Positions 15,474-23,328 of a DNA stretch of 33,912 nt are shown here, piece by piece; within the stretch, counting starts at the first letter, position 1, and every line of letters starts with the position of its first letter. Position numbers and translations under genes: made by a program. Source of the DNA: Alphaproteobacteria bacterium (lineage in GTDB: Bacteria > Pseudomonadota > Alphaproteobacteria > Acetobacterales > Acetobacteraceae); contig VGDL01000038.1 of assembly GCA_016869735.1 (NCBI GenBank), forward strand, positions 1 to 33,912, written 5' to 3'. The notes under the pieces are model-generated. The model worked only from the letters and a program-made list of their open reading frames with translations, was not told where the DNA came from and searched no databases.

Positions 15474-16460
15474 ATGTCAGCAAACAATGTTACGCGTCGT
15501 CCAATACTTCTTGCGGGCCTGGCGGGGCTTGCCACGCCGCATTTGGCGCGCGCCAGCACCTATCCGGACCGTCCGATCAGGCTGGTCATCCCCTATGGCG
15601 GCGGTGGGCAAACCGATATCGTCTCTCGTGTTACTGCCGAAGCCTTGCAGCAGCGGCTTGGCCAGACCGTGCTGGCTGATAATCGCCCAGGTGGGGCGGG
15701 CAATCTGGCTGCCGAAATGGTCGCCCGCGCGCCGGGTGATGGCTACACCATGTTGGTCGCGACCATGGGCACGAATAGCGGGCTGAATGCGCTGCTCTAT
15801 AAATCCGTGGGCTATGATGCGCAGCGAGATTTCACGCCGGTCGGCATGTTCTGCACCACGTCAAACCTGCTGATGGTGCATAACTCCATCCCCGGGCGGG
15901 ATTTCAATGAGGTGGTAGCCTGGATCAAGGCCAATCCCGGCAAATTCACCTTTGCTTCCGCCGGGGTTGGCGCGATTACACATTTGATCATGGAAGATGT
16001 GGGCGCGCGGCTTGGGTTGGACATGGTGCATGTCCCCTATCGCCAGACCACCAATGCCATGACGGATCTGATGGCCGGGCGCGTGCATGCGCGCTGCCTT
16101 GGCCTGCCTGAAGGCGAACCGCTGCGCCAAACCCAAAGCGTGCGCCCTGTGGCCCTCACCACCGTTGAACCGCGCCCAGAATGGCCGGGCGTGCCCACCA
16201 TGGGCCAGACCATTCCTGGCTTTGAGGGGTCCAGCTATTTCGGCCTGGCCGTGCCTTCCCAAACCCCGCGGGAGATTGTGGAGCGGCTCAATACCGCGCT
16301 GCGCGATGCCTTGGGGGATGAAAAAGTGCGCGCTGCCTATAAGCGCGTGGGCGCTGACCCGGCTGAGCCGGCCGCCGCTGAGGTTTTCGCCGCCCGCGCC
16401 AAGCGGGATGGCGAACGCTGGGCGGCGCTGATCCGCCGGCTCAAGCTGGTGGCGGAGTAG
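15474..16460 (+). CDS. Bug-family tripartite tricarboxylate transporter substrate-binding protein
   Basis: A 328-residue binding protein. A signal peptide (about 1-28, ending LARAS) precedes DRPIRLVIPYGGGGQTDIVSR, DNRPGGAGNLAAEMVARAPGDGYTMLVAT and VPYRQTTNAMTDLMAGRVHARC. The PFAPGG of typical Bug proteins is PYGGGG here, and the ligand-side loop VPYRGG reads VPYRQT, so the ligand may differ from its neighbour's. GGGGGAAAG precedes the ATG. Third orphan Bug gene in the window and divergent from the second. No TctA/TctB genes accompany it. Confidence 0.91.
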   Translation: MSANNVTRRPILLAGLAGLATPHLARASTYPDRPIRLVIPYGGGGQTDIVSRVTAEALQQRLGQTVLADNRPGGAGNLAAEMVARAPGDGYTMLVATMGTNSGLNALLYKSVGYDAQRDFTPVGMFCTTSNLLMVHNSIPGRDFNEVVAWIKANPGKFTFASAGVGAITHLIMEDVGARLGLDMVHVPYRQTTNAMTDLMAGRVHARCLGLPEGEPLRQTQSVRPVALTTVEPRPEWPGVPTMGQTIPGFEGSSYFGLAVPSQTPREIVERLNTALRDALGDEKVRAAYKRVGADPAEPAAAEVFAARAKRDGERWAALIRRLKLVAE

Positions 16461-16515
16461 CGCCATCAACGAAAAAGGGGCTGCCCGCGCGGCGCGGCTG
16501 CGCTAAACTGATAGG

Positions 16516-17199
16516 GTGAATATCCTGGCACCCCTTCAGCCGCGGCTGGATATTGAAGTCGCCTTCGACCTGATCTGCCCATGGTGCTACCTGGGCGTCA
16601 GGCGGCTGCGCCGCGCCTTGCGCGCCAGGCCCGATATTATCCCCGAACTGATCTGGCGGCCCTTTTTGCTCAATCCCGATATTCCGCCCGGCGGCGTTTC
16701 ACGCGCCGAATTCGTCGCGCGCAAATTTGGCGGTGAGGATCGGGCGCGGCGCCTGCAGAACGCGCTGACAGAACTCGGCCGGGCAGAGGGGATCGGTTTT
16801 CGCTTTGACCTGATGGGGCGCGTTCCTTCCAGCATCAACGCGCATCGCCTGGTGCGTTACGCGGTGCGGGAAGGCCTGGGCGAAATGATGGTTGAAGCGT
16901 TGTTCTATGCCTATTTCGCCGATGGTGTGGATATTGGCGACCCTGGCCAGCTTGCCACCATGGCCGGGCGCATTGGCCTTGACCCCCATGCGGCTTTGGC
17001 CTTCCTGAGGTCCGGTGAGGAGGCTGAGGCGGTGCATACCGAAAACCTCCGCGCCCATCGGCTGGGGATCAATGGCGTGCCCTGCTTCATCATTGCCGGG
17101 CAACAGGCCATCGCCGGCGCACAGGAGCCCGAGGTGTTGGAAAGATTGCTGGATGTGGCGCTTCAGCAGCATCACTTCAGCGGCGGCACCGGCGACTGA
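16516..17199 (+). CDS. DsbA-family oxidoreductase, FrnE / 2-hydroxychromene-2-carboxylate isomerase-like
   Basis: A 227-residue thioredoxin-fold protein of the DsbA/FrnE group. The active-site CPWC (Cys21, Cys24) follows the first strand IEVAFDLI. A large helical insertion (about 70-175) precedes the cis-proline segment GVPCFIIAGQQAIAGAQ. It lacks a signal peptide, so it is probably cytoplasmic, as for FrnE-type enzymes. The start is a GTG at 16516, with only a weak upstream purine stretch; the next in-frame ATG falls within the domain. Typical length. The gene ends 48 bp before tRNA-Val. Confidence 0.87.
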   Translation: MNILAPLQPRLDIEVAFDLICPWCYLGVRRLRRALRARPDIIPELIWRPFLLNPDIPPGGVSRAEFVARKFGGEDRARRLQNALTELGRAEGIGFRFDLMGRVPSSINAHRLVRYAVREGLGEMMVEALFYAYFADGVDIGDPGQLATMAGRIGLDPHAALAFLRSGEEAEAVHTENLRAHRLGINGVPCFIIAGQQAIAGAQEPEVLERLLDVALQQHHFSGGTGD

Positions 17200-17247
17200 G
17201 GCTTGCGCCGCCGGGGCTTGGCGTTTATTGACCATTCTTCCCGGTCA

Positions 17248-17323
17248 GGGCGCATAGCTCAGTGGTACGAGCGCCTGCTTGACACGCAGGAGGTCCGTGG
17301 TTCGATCCCACGTGCGCCCACCA
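17248..17323 (+). tRNA. tRNA-Val(GAC)
   Basis: A full cloverleaf can be drawn. The acceptor stem is GGGCGCA/TGCGCCC with discriminator A and encoded CCA (17321-17323). The D stem is GCTC/GAGC. The anticodon stem CCTGC/GCAGG encloses TTGACAC, giving anticodon GAC, and the T-loop is TTCGATC. It reads GUC and GUU valine codons. It lies tail to tail with the PagL-like gene, only 14 bp apart. Confidence 0.97.
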
Positions 17324-17337
17324 TTCCTCCCCTGGCC

Positions 17338-18011
17338 TTAGAACCGCGTACGGAAGCCCAAGACCAGGGAGTTCGCGCCCTCATAAACGCCGTTGTAAGT
17401 GCCGAAAATACCGCTGCGGTGCATGTAGCGGATGGCGATTTCCTGATGCGGACGATGCGGCAGCGCGAAGGTGAGTTCGGGTGAGAAGAAATTCAGGAAG
17501 CGCGATTGGTTCGATTCTGGCAGCGCATCCGTGCCGCGTTCAACGCGCGGCAGGCGGGTGACGTAATCCGGGCCCATGGAAAGCCCGAAGGTTCTGTAGA
17601 CATAATTGGTCCAGGGAAAGCCATCATAGCGGATATAGGCTGCGTCCCAGAATTCCCCGCCCTCAGTATCGCCAAAGCGGTAGGCGCCGCCCAATTCCGC
17701 ATCCAGCATGAAAAAGCGCCAGAACCGGGCCAGACGATAGCTGACAGCGCCGCCGGCCAGCGTGTCATCCCCCCAGGAGCCGCTCCATGGCGCCACCATG
17801 ATGTCGCGCAGCTTGCCATCCGCCACCGATGATCCGGCGAAAATCATGCCGGCCCAGGGCCGCGCATCGGCCAATTCCCGCGCCCGATCCGCCACCGAAA
17901 TGCCAGACTGGGGCATAGTTTGGGCAAGGGCAGCGGGGCAAAATTCAGGACGGCCGCCACCAGCAGGGCGAAGGGAACTCTAACTCCGGGGCGATTCATT
18001 GAAAAATCCAT
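17338..18011 (-). pseudogene. PagL-like outer-membrane lipid A deacylase / acyloxyacyl hydrolase family, apparent frameshift in the signal peptide
   Basis: The frame from the ATG at 17916 to 17338 encodes 192 residues of a beta-barrel-like protein ending in GFRTRF, a typical outer-membrane C-terminus. Near the end, His166-x-Ser168 followed by Glu179 resembles the His/Ser/Glu triad of PagL 3-O-deacylases. This open frame has no signal peptide. Just upstream in another frame, starts at 18011 or 17999 encode MNRPGVRVPFALLVAAVLNF, an ideal signal start. In the barrel frame the codons before 17916 read PAALAQT, an ideal cleavage site. Adding one T to the T4 run (plus-strand A4 at 17940-17943) fuses the two perfectly. 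It could be a true mutation, a phase-variable tract or a sequencing error. Confidence 0.7.
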
Positions 18012-18072
18012 AACGATATAAAAACGAGTTTTACGGGGTATGGCGCGGAAGGCAAGCCCAGATGCGGGGCGC

Positions 18073-19353
18073 TTAGCGTCCCGCAGGTTGGAGCATCAGG
18101 GCAAAGCTTGGCACATAGGTAGTCAGGAAAAGTACAACGAGCATCCATAGTATTTGTGGCCAGATCGCGCGGCTTATCCGAGCCAGTGACAATCCGCTGA
18201 TCGCCATGCCGATGAAAAGACAATAGCCGATCGGGGGGGCGGCCATGCCGATAGCAACATTGGTCACGATAATGGCGCCGAAATGGATCGGGTCCACGCC
18301 AAAGCGATTGGCAATGGCCATCAGCATCGGCCCCAGAATGACCATGATGGCGATTTCATCCATCACAGCAGCAAGCAGGAAAAAGGCGATGTTCAGGGTG
18401 GCCAGCGCGGCCCATTTTTCGCCAATGGCCTGCGCCATCCAGGTCGCGAAGCGAATGGCGATCTGTTCCTGCGCGACCAGAATGCCAAAACCGGCTGACA
18501 CGGCGATAATGGCGCAGACAATGGCGCTGGTGCGCATGGCTCTCACGAAAATGCCAGGCATCGCGCGCAAGGTGAGTTTGCGTTCGACAAAAAGCCCAAT
18601 GATGATGGCATAAAGGCAGGAAACAGCCGCCGCTTCAGTGGGCGTGAAAATACCGCCATAAATGCCGCCCAGCACTACCAAAGGCGATGCCAGCGCCCAG
18701 CGCCCATCGGCGAAAGCGCGCGCAACGTCAGCGGCACTCGCGCGCGGCAAGCGCGGCACATCGTTGCGCTTGGCATGCACCCAGCAAATCACAAGCAAGC
18801 CTGCGGCAATCAGCAGGCCGGGCACGATGCCCGAGAGAAATAGGCGCCCGATGGATTGCTCAGCGACAATTCCCCAAATCACGAAGGCGATGGAAGGCGG
18901 GATCAGCGGCCCCAAAACGCCGGCGGAAACCGCAATGGAAGCCGCGAAGCCCTTGTCATAGCCGGCCTGCACCATGGCCGGGATCATGATGGCGCCAATC
19001 GCAGCTGTGGTGGCCGGGGCAGAGCCGGAAATCGCTGAAAAAACTAGGGCCGCGAGCACGGTCACCATCGCAAGCCCGCCGCGCAGATGCTGCACCAGCG
19101 TGGAAGCGAAATCCACCAGGCGGCGCGAAAGCCCACCTGCCGACATCAATTCCCCCGCCAACATGAAAAGCGGAATGGCGAGTAGGCTGAATTGCTGCGA
19201 ACCGCTGATGATGGATTGCGCCAGAAAGGCGGGCTCAATATCGGCGACGATCAGCGCAGCAGTAATGACCAGCGCTATGGCAATCGCAAAGGGCACACCA
19301 AGCGTGACCAGGGCGGCGAATCCGGCTGTCAGGCACCAGGCGATGGCGGTCAT
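18073..19353 (-). CDS. dctM: TRAP transporter large permease, DctM
   Basis: A 426-residue membrane protein with about 12 hydrophobic segments. It bears the DctM landmarks IPLFMLAGELMSAGGLSRRLVDFA (about 60-83), SAISGSAPATTAAIGAIMIPAMVQAGYDKGFAA (about 105-137), GVLGPLIPPSIAFVIWG and GGIYGGIFTPTEAAAVSCLYA. It is the channel subunit that imports an organic acid by sodium-driven transport with DctQ and DctP. The start overlaps the dctQ stop by four bases (ATGA). It is last in the minus-strand run. Length is normal. Confidence 0.95.
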   Translation of the reverse strand: MTAIAWCLTAGFAALVTLGVPFAIAIALVITAALIVADIEPAFLAQSIISGSQQFSLLAIPLFMLAGELMSAGGLSRRLVDFASTLVQHLRGGLAMVTVLAALVFSAISGSAPATTAAIGAIMIPAMVQAGYDKGFAASIAVSAGVLGPLIPPSIAFVIWGIVAEQSIGRLFLSGIVPGLLIAAGLLVICWVHAKRNDVPRLPRASAADVARAFADGRWALASPLVVLGGIYGGIFTPTEAAAVSCLYAIIIGLFVERKLTLRAMPGIFVRAMRTSAIVCAIIAVSAGFGILVAQEQIAIRFATWMAQAIGEKWAALATLNIAFFLLAAVMDEIAIMVILGPMLMAIANRFGVDPIHFGAIIVTNVAIGMAAPPIGYCLFIGMAISGLSLARISRAIWPQILWMLVVLFLTTYVPSFALMLQPAGR

Positions 19354-19847
19354 TCTATCGCGGCCTCATCCCTGGGAAGCGCACCGCCGCGCCTGAGCGC
19401 GCGTTCCAGCCCAAATATCGCCATCAGCGCGCCGGCAATCGGCGCGAGTGCGTTTAGGATTTCAATCGGGTAGCCCATGGCGGCGGAAACGGAACCGCTG
19501 GTGATGTCAAGAAATCGCCAACCGGACCAGGCCAGAAAAACGCCCAGCGCCGCCGTGACAAAATCCAGGATGCGTTCCGTTGCAATGCGCCCGCCAAGCG
19601 GCAGCGCATCCGTCAGCAGGCTCAGCCGAACATGAAAGCCTTCATGCACGCCGAGTGCGAGGCCGGCCAGTACGCTCCAGGAAAACATCAGCACGGCGAA
19701 TTCCTCGCTCCAGGAAGACGCCGCACCCAGCAAATAGCGTGTAACCACCTGATAAAGAATGGCAGAGAGCATCATGGCGGCGGCGAGCGCGATGGACCAG
19801 CGCGTCGCCCCCGCCAGGATGCGGGCGATGGGCCCAAGAATGCTCAC
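19350..19847 (-). CDS. dctQ: TRAP transporter small permease, DctQ
   Basis: A 165-residue protein with four hydrophobic segments, as usual for DctQ. It carries the family signature RYLLGAASSWSEEFAVLMFSWSVLAGLALGVHEGFHVRLSLL (about 37-78, notably SWSEE). It partners DctM in the inner membrane. The start overlaps the dctP stop by four bases and its own stop overlaps dctM. The C-terminal tail, about 25 residues and partly charged, is ordinary. Confidence 0.93.
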   Translation of the reverse strand: MSILGPIARILAGATRWSIALAAAMMLSAILYQVVTRYLLGAASSWSEEFAVLMFSWSVLAGLALGVHEGFHVRLSLLTDALPLGGRIATERILDFVTAALGVFLAWSGWRFLDITSGSVSAAMGYPIEILNALAPIAGALMAIFGLERALRRGGALPRDEAAIE

Positions 19848-20839
19848 TGCACCGCGGCCAAGGCATCCCTGATGATGTCGGCGCCGATCTGGCCACGGAA
19901 ATTTTCATACATGGGCAGCACGCCGCGGCGGAAGGCCGCCTTGTCCGGCACTTCATTGATCTGCATGCCGTGCTTTTGCAGGCTGTCGCGGAAACCTGCC
20001 GTTGCGCGGGCATTCGCAGCGCGCTGGGCCGGTGTGGCTTCGGCGGCGGCTTCGGTGACAGCGGTTTTGAGGTCAGCCGGCAGGCGATCAAAGCTGCGCT
20101 TGGAAATCAGGCAGCCGATCATGGAATAGATATGCCCGGTCAGGGACAGGAATTTTGTTACTTCGTAGTATTTGCTCTGGTCCACAATACCGAGTGGGAT
20201 TTCCAGCCCATCCACCGCGCCCTGTTGCACGGCGGTGAAGGTTTCACCCCAGGCCATGGGCACGGCATTGCCGCCCAGGCTGCGGAACATTTCGATATAG
20301 ATCGGGCTTTGCAGCACGCGGAATTTGATGCCGCGCAGATCTTCCGGCCGTACGATCGGGCGGACGTTATTGATCATGTGGCGGAAGCCGCCTTCCATAT
20401 AGCCAAGCGCCAGCACACCACGCGATTCCAAGCGCGTGCGCAGCGCCTGACCCACCGCTCCATCCAATACGCGATGTCCTTGTGCTTCGCTGGAAAACAG
20501 GAAGGGCATATCATTCACCTGGAAGGCGGGTTCGATCTGGGCGATCACCGCATTGGTGATGATGCCCATATCAACGGTGCCAAGGCGCATGCCATCAAGC
20601 ATCGGGCGTTCATCACCAATGGCGCGATTCGGAAAAAGCTGCACATCCACCCGGTCGCCCACGCGCTTTTCCAGCGCCTGCTTGAAAAGCCGCGCGCCCG
20701 TTGCGTAGGGATCAAGCGCGCCATCGCCGCTGGTCCAGCCAAGGCGCAGCACGGTCTTGCCTTGTGCGCGCAGAATGGCGGGCGCCATGCCAAGGGCGAA
20801 TACGCGAGCGCCAAGCGCCCTGCGGGTGAAATGGGTCAT
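19844..20839 (-). CDS. dctP: TRAP transporter solute-binding protein, DctP
   Basis: A 331-residue periplasmic receptor. The signal peptide MTHFTRRALGARVFALGMAPA has a twin-arginine-like start. It continues LRLGWTSGDGALDPYATGARLFKQALEKRVGDRVDVQLFPN, then DERPMLDGMRLGTVDMGI. The signature LRGIKFRVLQSPIYIEMFRSLGGNAVPMAWGETFTAVQQGAVDGLEIPL contains the Arg that normally clamps a ligand carboxylate. The ligand is therefore probably an organic acid, maybe the substrate of the isomerase gene 85 bp upstream. An AAGGAAG site precedes the ATG. Confidence 0.94.
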   Translation of the reverse strand: MTHFTRRALGARVFALGMAPAILRAQGKTVLRLGWTSGDGALDPYATGARLFKQALEKRVGDRVDVQLFPNRAIGDERPMLDGMRLGTVDMGIITNAVIAQIEPAFQVNDMPFLFSSEAQGHRVLDGAVGQALRTRLESRGVLALGYMEGGFRHMINNVRPIVRPEDLRGIKFRVLQSPIYIEMFRSLGGNAVPMAWGETFTAVQQGAVDGLEIPLGIVDQSKYYEVTKFLSLTGHIYSMIGCLISKRSFDRLPADLKTAVTEAAAEATPAQRAANARATAGFRDSLQKHGMQINEVPDKAAFRRGVLPMYENFRGQIGADIIRDALAAVQ

Positions 20840-20924
20840 GCGGTCTTCCTTCCCTTTTGCCCACGCAACTGCGGGGCTATGTGTTGTTCAGCATAGGCTG
20901 CCTTGCGTCTGACGCAAATCGCCT

Positions 20925-21650
20925 TCACGCCATTGCCATAAGGCGCCCGAACCCATTGGGTTGATCCTGAAGGCCGAGGCGGCGTAGCGCATGCCAGGCC
21001 ATGACCTGATTGCTGGTGATGACCGGCATACCGAGTTCCGCCTCCAGCGCCGCAATCACGCCGGCGGAACGGATTGCTGTGCAGGAAATGAAGCAGGCAT
21101 CAGCCCCTGGAGCGGCCCTTGCTGCCCTGCGCGCCTGGTCGGCAATTGCTTCAGGCGGGATTTGCGCCATTTCGGCATTGGTATTGATGCCCATCATATC
21201 GCCGCCCATCACGGCGCATCCATGCGCGGCGAGGAAGGTGATCTCCCGTTCATGCACAGCGGCGATATAGGGCGTGACCAGCAGGATGCGTTTCGCGCCC
21301 AGGGCTTCAAGCGCTGCCAGAATCGCATCGGCTGTTGTCACCGCAGGCAGCCCTGTCGCGCTGGTCATGCGCGCTGGAATTTCGGCCGCCCGATCGGGCG
21401 CGAAGGTAGATACCGCCGTGCAATGAAAGCCGATCAAGCCAGGCCGCGCATCGGCCAGCAAGCCCGCCGCTTCTTCAAGCCTGTCCAGCATCTTGGACAA
21501 TTCGGCTTCGGAACTGCCGCGCAATTCCAGCCTGGTAATAAGCGCCACCACACCCGGCGGCAGCATGGCATGCAATTCGGCTTCGCAAATGGCATTGCCG
21601 GAAGGCACCATCAGCCCAAGCCGCGCGCGGGCGCCGTAATCAATGTTCAT
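20925..21650 (-). CDS. Maleate isomerase / arylmalonate decarboxylase family (Asp/Glu racemase superfamily)
   Basis: A 241-residue enzyme with two half-sites typical of the maleate cis-trans isomerase group. GLIGFHCTAVS supplies the first cysteine and ADACFISCTAIRSAG the second. It also has LMVPSGNAICEAELHAMLP at the N-terminus and GMPVITSNQVMAWHALRRLG near the C-terminus. Family members isomerise maleate to fumarate or decarboxylate malonates using these cysteines; the substrate here is unknown. The start overlaps the upstream gene's stop by four bases (ATGA), implying coupling. A TRAP importer follows 85 bp downstream, which could bring in its substrate. Confidence 0.87.
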   Translation of the reverse strand: MNIDYGARARLGLMVPSGNAICEAELHAMLPPGVVALITRLELRGSSEAELSKMLDRLEEAAGLLADARPGLIGFHCTAVSTFAPDRAAEIPARMTSATGLPAVTTADAILAALEALGAKRILLVTPYIAAVHEREITFLAAHGCAVMGGDMMGINTNAEMAQIPPEAIADQARRAARAAPGADACFISCTAIRSAGVIAALEAELGMPVITSNQVMAWHALRRLGLQDQPNGFGRLMAMA

Positions 21651-22549
21651 AGCGATGCCCGCGCTTCAGCGAGCCAGCTTCGGTCAATGTAATCTTCAGC
21701 CCTGGTGCGCGCGCGGGCCGGCAAATCGCGGATCAGGGCGCTGGTTTCAATCAGTGCCTGCACGCCAGCCGCATTTGCTTCCGCATCGCGTGGGAAGATC
21801 GCATCGCGCGTATATTCCGCCCAGGCGAGGTCAGCGTAGCGCGCCTCGATCCCCGCCTCACGCATCGCGACATCGCGCGCGAAGGCCTGGTCCGTGTAGA
21901 ATTTCTCATGTGCGCGCAGAAAGCCGCGCAGGAAGCGCAGCAGCAAATCGCGATGGGCGCGCGCCCAGCGCAAATCCACATCCAGGCTGGTGAATTGGAA
22001 ATCCGGCACTTCTTCGCGCGGTTCACCGAGGGAAACAAAGCCAAGATCAAGCGCCATGTGATTGAGCGGCGCGCCCTGCAACCCGGCATCAATCTCCCCT
22101 TGGCGCAGCATGTCCCAGCGCGCCAGGATCGGCCCGCAGGGCACCAATTCATAATCACCCGGCCAATGCAGCCCGCGCGCTGCCAGCAGCCGCATGATCA
22201 GGGATGAACTGCCGGCGCGCAGCGATGACACGCCAATCTTCTTGCCGCGCAAATCCTCAAGCCGCGCCAAGCCAGGTCGCGCGATAAAGGAAAACGGCAG
22301 ACGATTCACGTTCCCGCCAATGATCGCCTGATGCCCGCCGGCTTCCGCATCCAGAATGACATGTTCGGTGACACCATAGGCAAGCTGCGCACGGCCATCG
22401 CGGATACGCTCATTCACCTCCTCAATGCCTTCAATGTGGTCAATCTGCAGCGCGATCCCTTCCTGCGCGAATAGCCCGGCATGCAGGCCAATCCAGGCCG
22501 GTAGGTTGAAGTAATTGCGAGAGACGACAACAAGCGTCAGCGGGTCCAT
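21647..22549 (-). CDS. NMT1/SsuA-type substrate-binding-fold protein without signal peptide
   Basis: A 300-residue type 2 periplasmic-binding fold. It opens LTLVVVSRNYFNLPAWIGLHAGLFAQEGI, as in nitrate/sulfonate/thiamine-precursor binding proteins. LEDLRGKKIGVSSLRAGSS and a GEIDAGLQGAP segment follow. The ATG at 22549 with GAGGAA fits; a much longer frame to 22891 is possible, but its extra 114 residues are low-complexity and overlap the opposite gene. From 22549 there is no signal peptide, so the protein should stay in the cytoplasm unless exported differently. Some enzymes of this fold (THI5, 4,5-dihydroxyphthalate decarboxylase) are cytoplasmic. No ABC permease or ATPase lies nearby. First gene of the isomerase-TRAP run. 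Confidence 0.82.
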   Translation of the reverse strand: MDPLTLVVVSRNYFNLPAWIGLHAGLFAQEGIALQIDHIEGIEEVNERIRDGRAQLAYGVTEHVILDAEAGGHQAIIGGNVNRLPFSFIARPGLARLEDLRGKKIGVSSLRAGSSSLIMRLLAARGLHWPGDYELVPCGPILARWDMLRQGEIDAGLQGAPLNHMALDLGFVSLGEPREEVPDFQFTSLDVDLRWARAHRDLLLRFLRGFLRAHEKFYTDQAFARDVAMREAGIEARYADLAWAEYTRDAIFPRDAEANAAGVQALIETSALIRDLPARARTRAEDYIDRSWLAEARASL

Positions 22550-22648
22550 GGCCGGTTCCTCGGGGTTGCGGCACCACCATGGGCGGGCGCCGGGATGAAC
22601 GGCAAGCCCTGCCTTGTGCCGCGCCGATGACAAGACCATGTGATCGGC

Positions 22649-22921
22649 ATGGTCATCCTCCGTCCCTCCTTCCCTCGTAAAGCCATGGGCTGGGCCATGC
22701 TGGCACTTGGCGTGTTGGGCTTGGTGCTGCCTTTTCTGCAGGGCTTTTTGTTCCTGGCCTTTGGCGTTTTCGTGCTGCGGGATCAGCATATCTGGGCGGC
22801 GCGGCGCTGGGCCTGGGTGGCGGGGCGCTGGCCTGATATGGTCAGCAATCTGGAAGCCATGGAAACCAGTATGGCGGCGCGGCTGCGCCATTTTGCCAAG
22901 TGGCTTCGGCTGCGGGGTTGA
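22649..22921 (+). CDS. Small PGPGW-like membrane protein
   Basis: A 90-residue protein with a hydrophobic hairpin (about residues 13-46: MGWAMLALGVLGLVLPFLQGFLFLAFG is within it). An amphipathic Trp/Arg-rich tail follows. The pattern GW-x-LALG-x-LGLVLPF resembles the PGPGW transmembrane family, but the Pro-Gly-Pro-Gly turn is reduced to PFLQG. Function of the family is unknown. A GTG at 22640 is in frame too; the ATG at 22649 is chosen although its ribosome site is weak. Divergent from the binding-protein gene, whose start lies 99 bp away. Confidence 0.65.
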   Translation: MVILRPSFPRKAMGWAMLALGVLGLVLPFLQGFLFLAFGVFVLRDQHIWAARRWAWVAGRWPDMVSNLEAMETSMAARLRHFAKWLRLRG

Positions 22922-22965
22922 ACCGCACTCTGGCCACCCGCGCGGGGGCGGCGTAAGGGCCTTTC

Positions 22966-23328
22966 ATGCATCGTCTTTGGCTTGTCACCGGCGCCCTGGC
23001 CGGGCTTATCGCGGTTGGGCTTTCCGCCTGGGCGGCGCATGGGTTGCCCGCAAGGCTTGATGCCGCGCGCATGGCGGCGGTGCAAAACGCGCTGACGATG
23101 CAGGGCTGGCATGCGCTGGCCTTGCTGGTCGCGGGGCTGATGGCGGAACGGGGCCGACGCCTGGCCCATATCGCTGCCGCCGCCTTTTTGGCCGGTATGA
23201 TCCTGTTTTGTGGCGCTGTCTGGCTCAGCGCGCTGACCGGCCAGTCCTTCGGCCCCATCGCGCCCACGGGCGGGATGCTTCTGATGCTCGGGTGGGCCTT
23301 GCTGGCCCTGGCGGCGGCGCGGCGGTGA
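22966..23328 (+). CDS. DUF423 family membrane protein
   Basis: A 120-residue protein with four hydrophobic segments (about 5-27, 45-60, 67-87, 97-117). It shows the DUF423 hallmark AAHGLPARLDAARMAAVQNALTMQGWHALALL and the ending FGPIAPTGGMLLMLGWALLAL. The family is widespread in the inner membrane and of unknown function. Its stop overlaps the GTG start of the rRNA methyltransferase gene by three bases in a GTGA, so the two are likely cotranslated. Confidence 0.88.
   Translation: MHRLWLVTGALAGLIAVGLSAWAAHGLPARLDAARMAAVQNALTMQGWHALALLVAGLMAERGRRLAHIAAAAFLAGMILFCGAVWLSALTGQSFGPIAPTGGMLLMLGWALLALAAARR

Noticed and set aside
17181-17213. CGGCGGC/GCCGCCG inverted repeat at the end of the DsbA-like gene
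   Set aside because: Long 19-base loop and no T-run; simple GC-rich symmetry explains it better than a terminator.
18019-18033. Short AT palindrome upstream of the PagL-like gene
   Set aside because: Too short and with almost no loop; may only reflect an AT-rich promoter.
19970-20896. Open frame of about 308 codons opposite dctP
   Set aside because: Composition is His/Arg/Gln-rich with no recognisable motif, and the other strand is a clear TRAP binding protein.
22550-22891. N-terminal extension of the binding-fold protein by 114 residues
   Set aside because: It overlaps the opposite PGPGW-like gene, has Gln/His-rich filler composition and no signal peptide; GAGGAA precedes the ATG at 22549.
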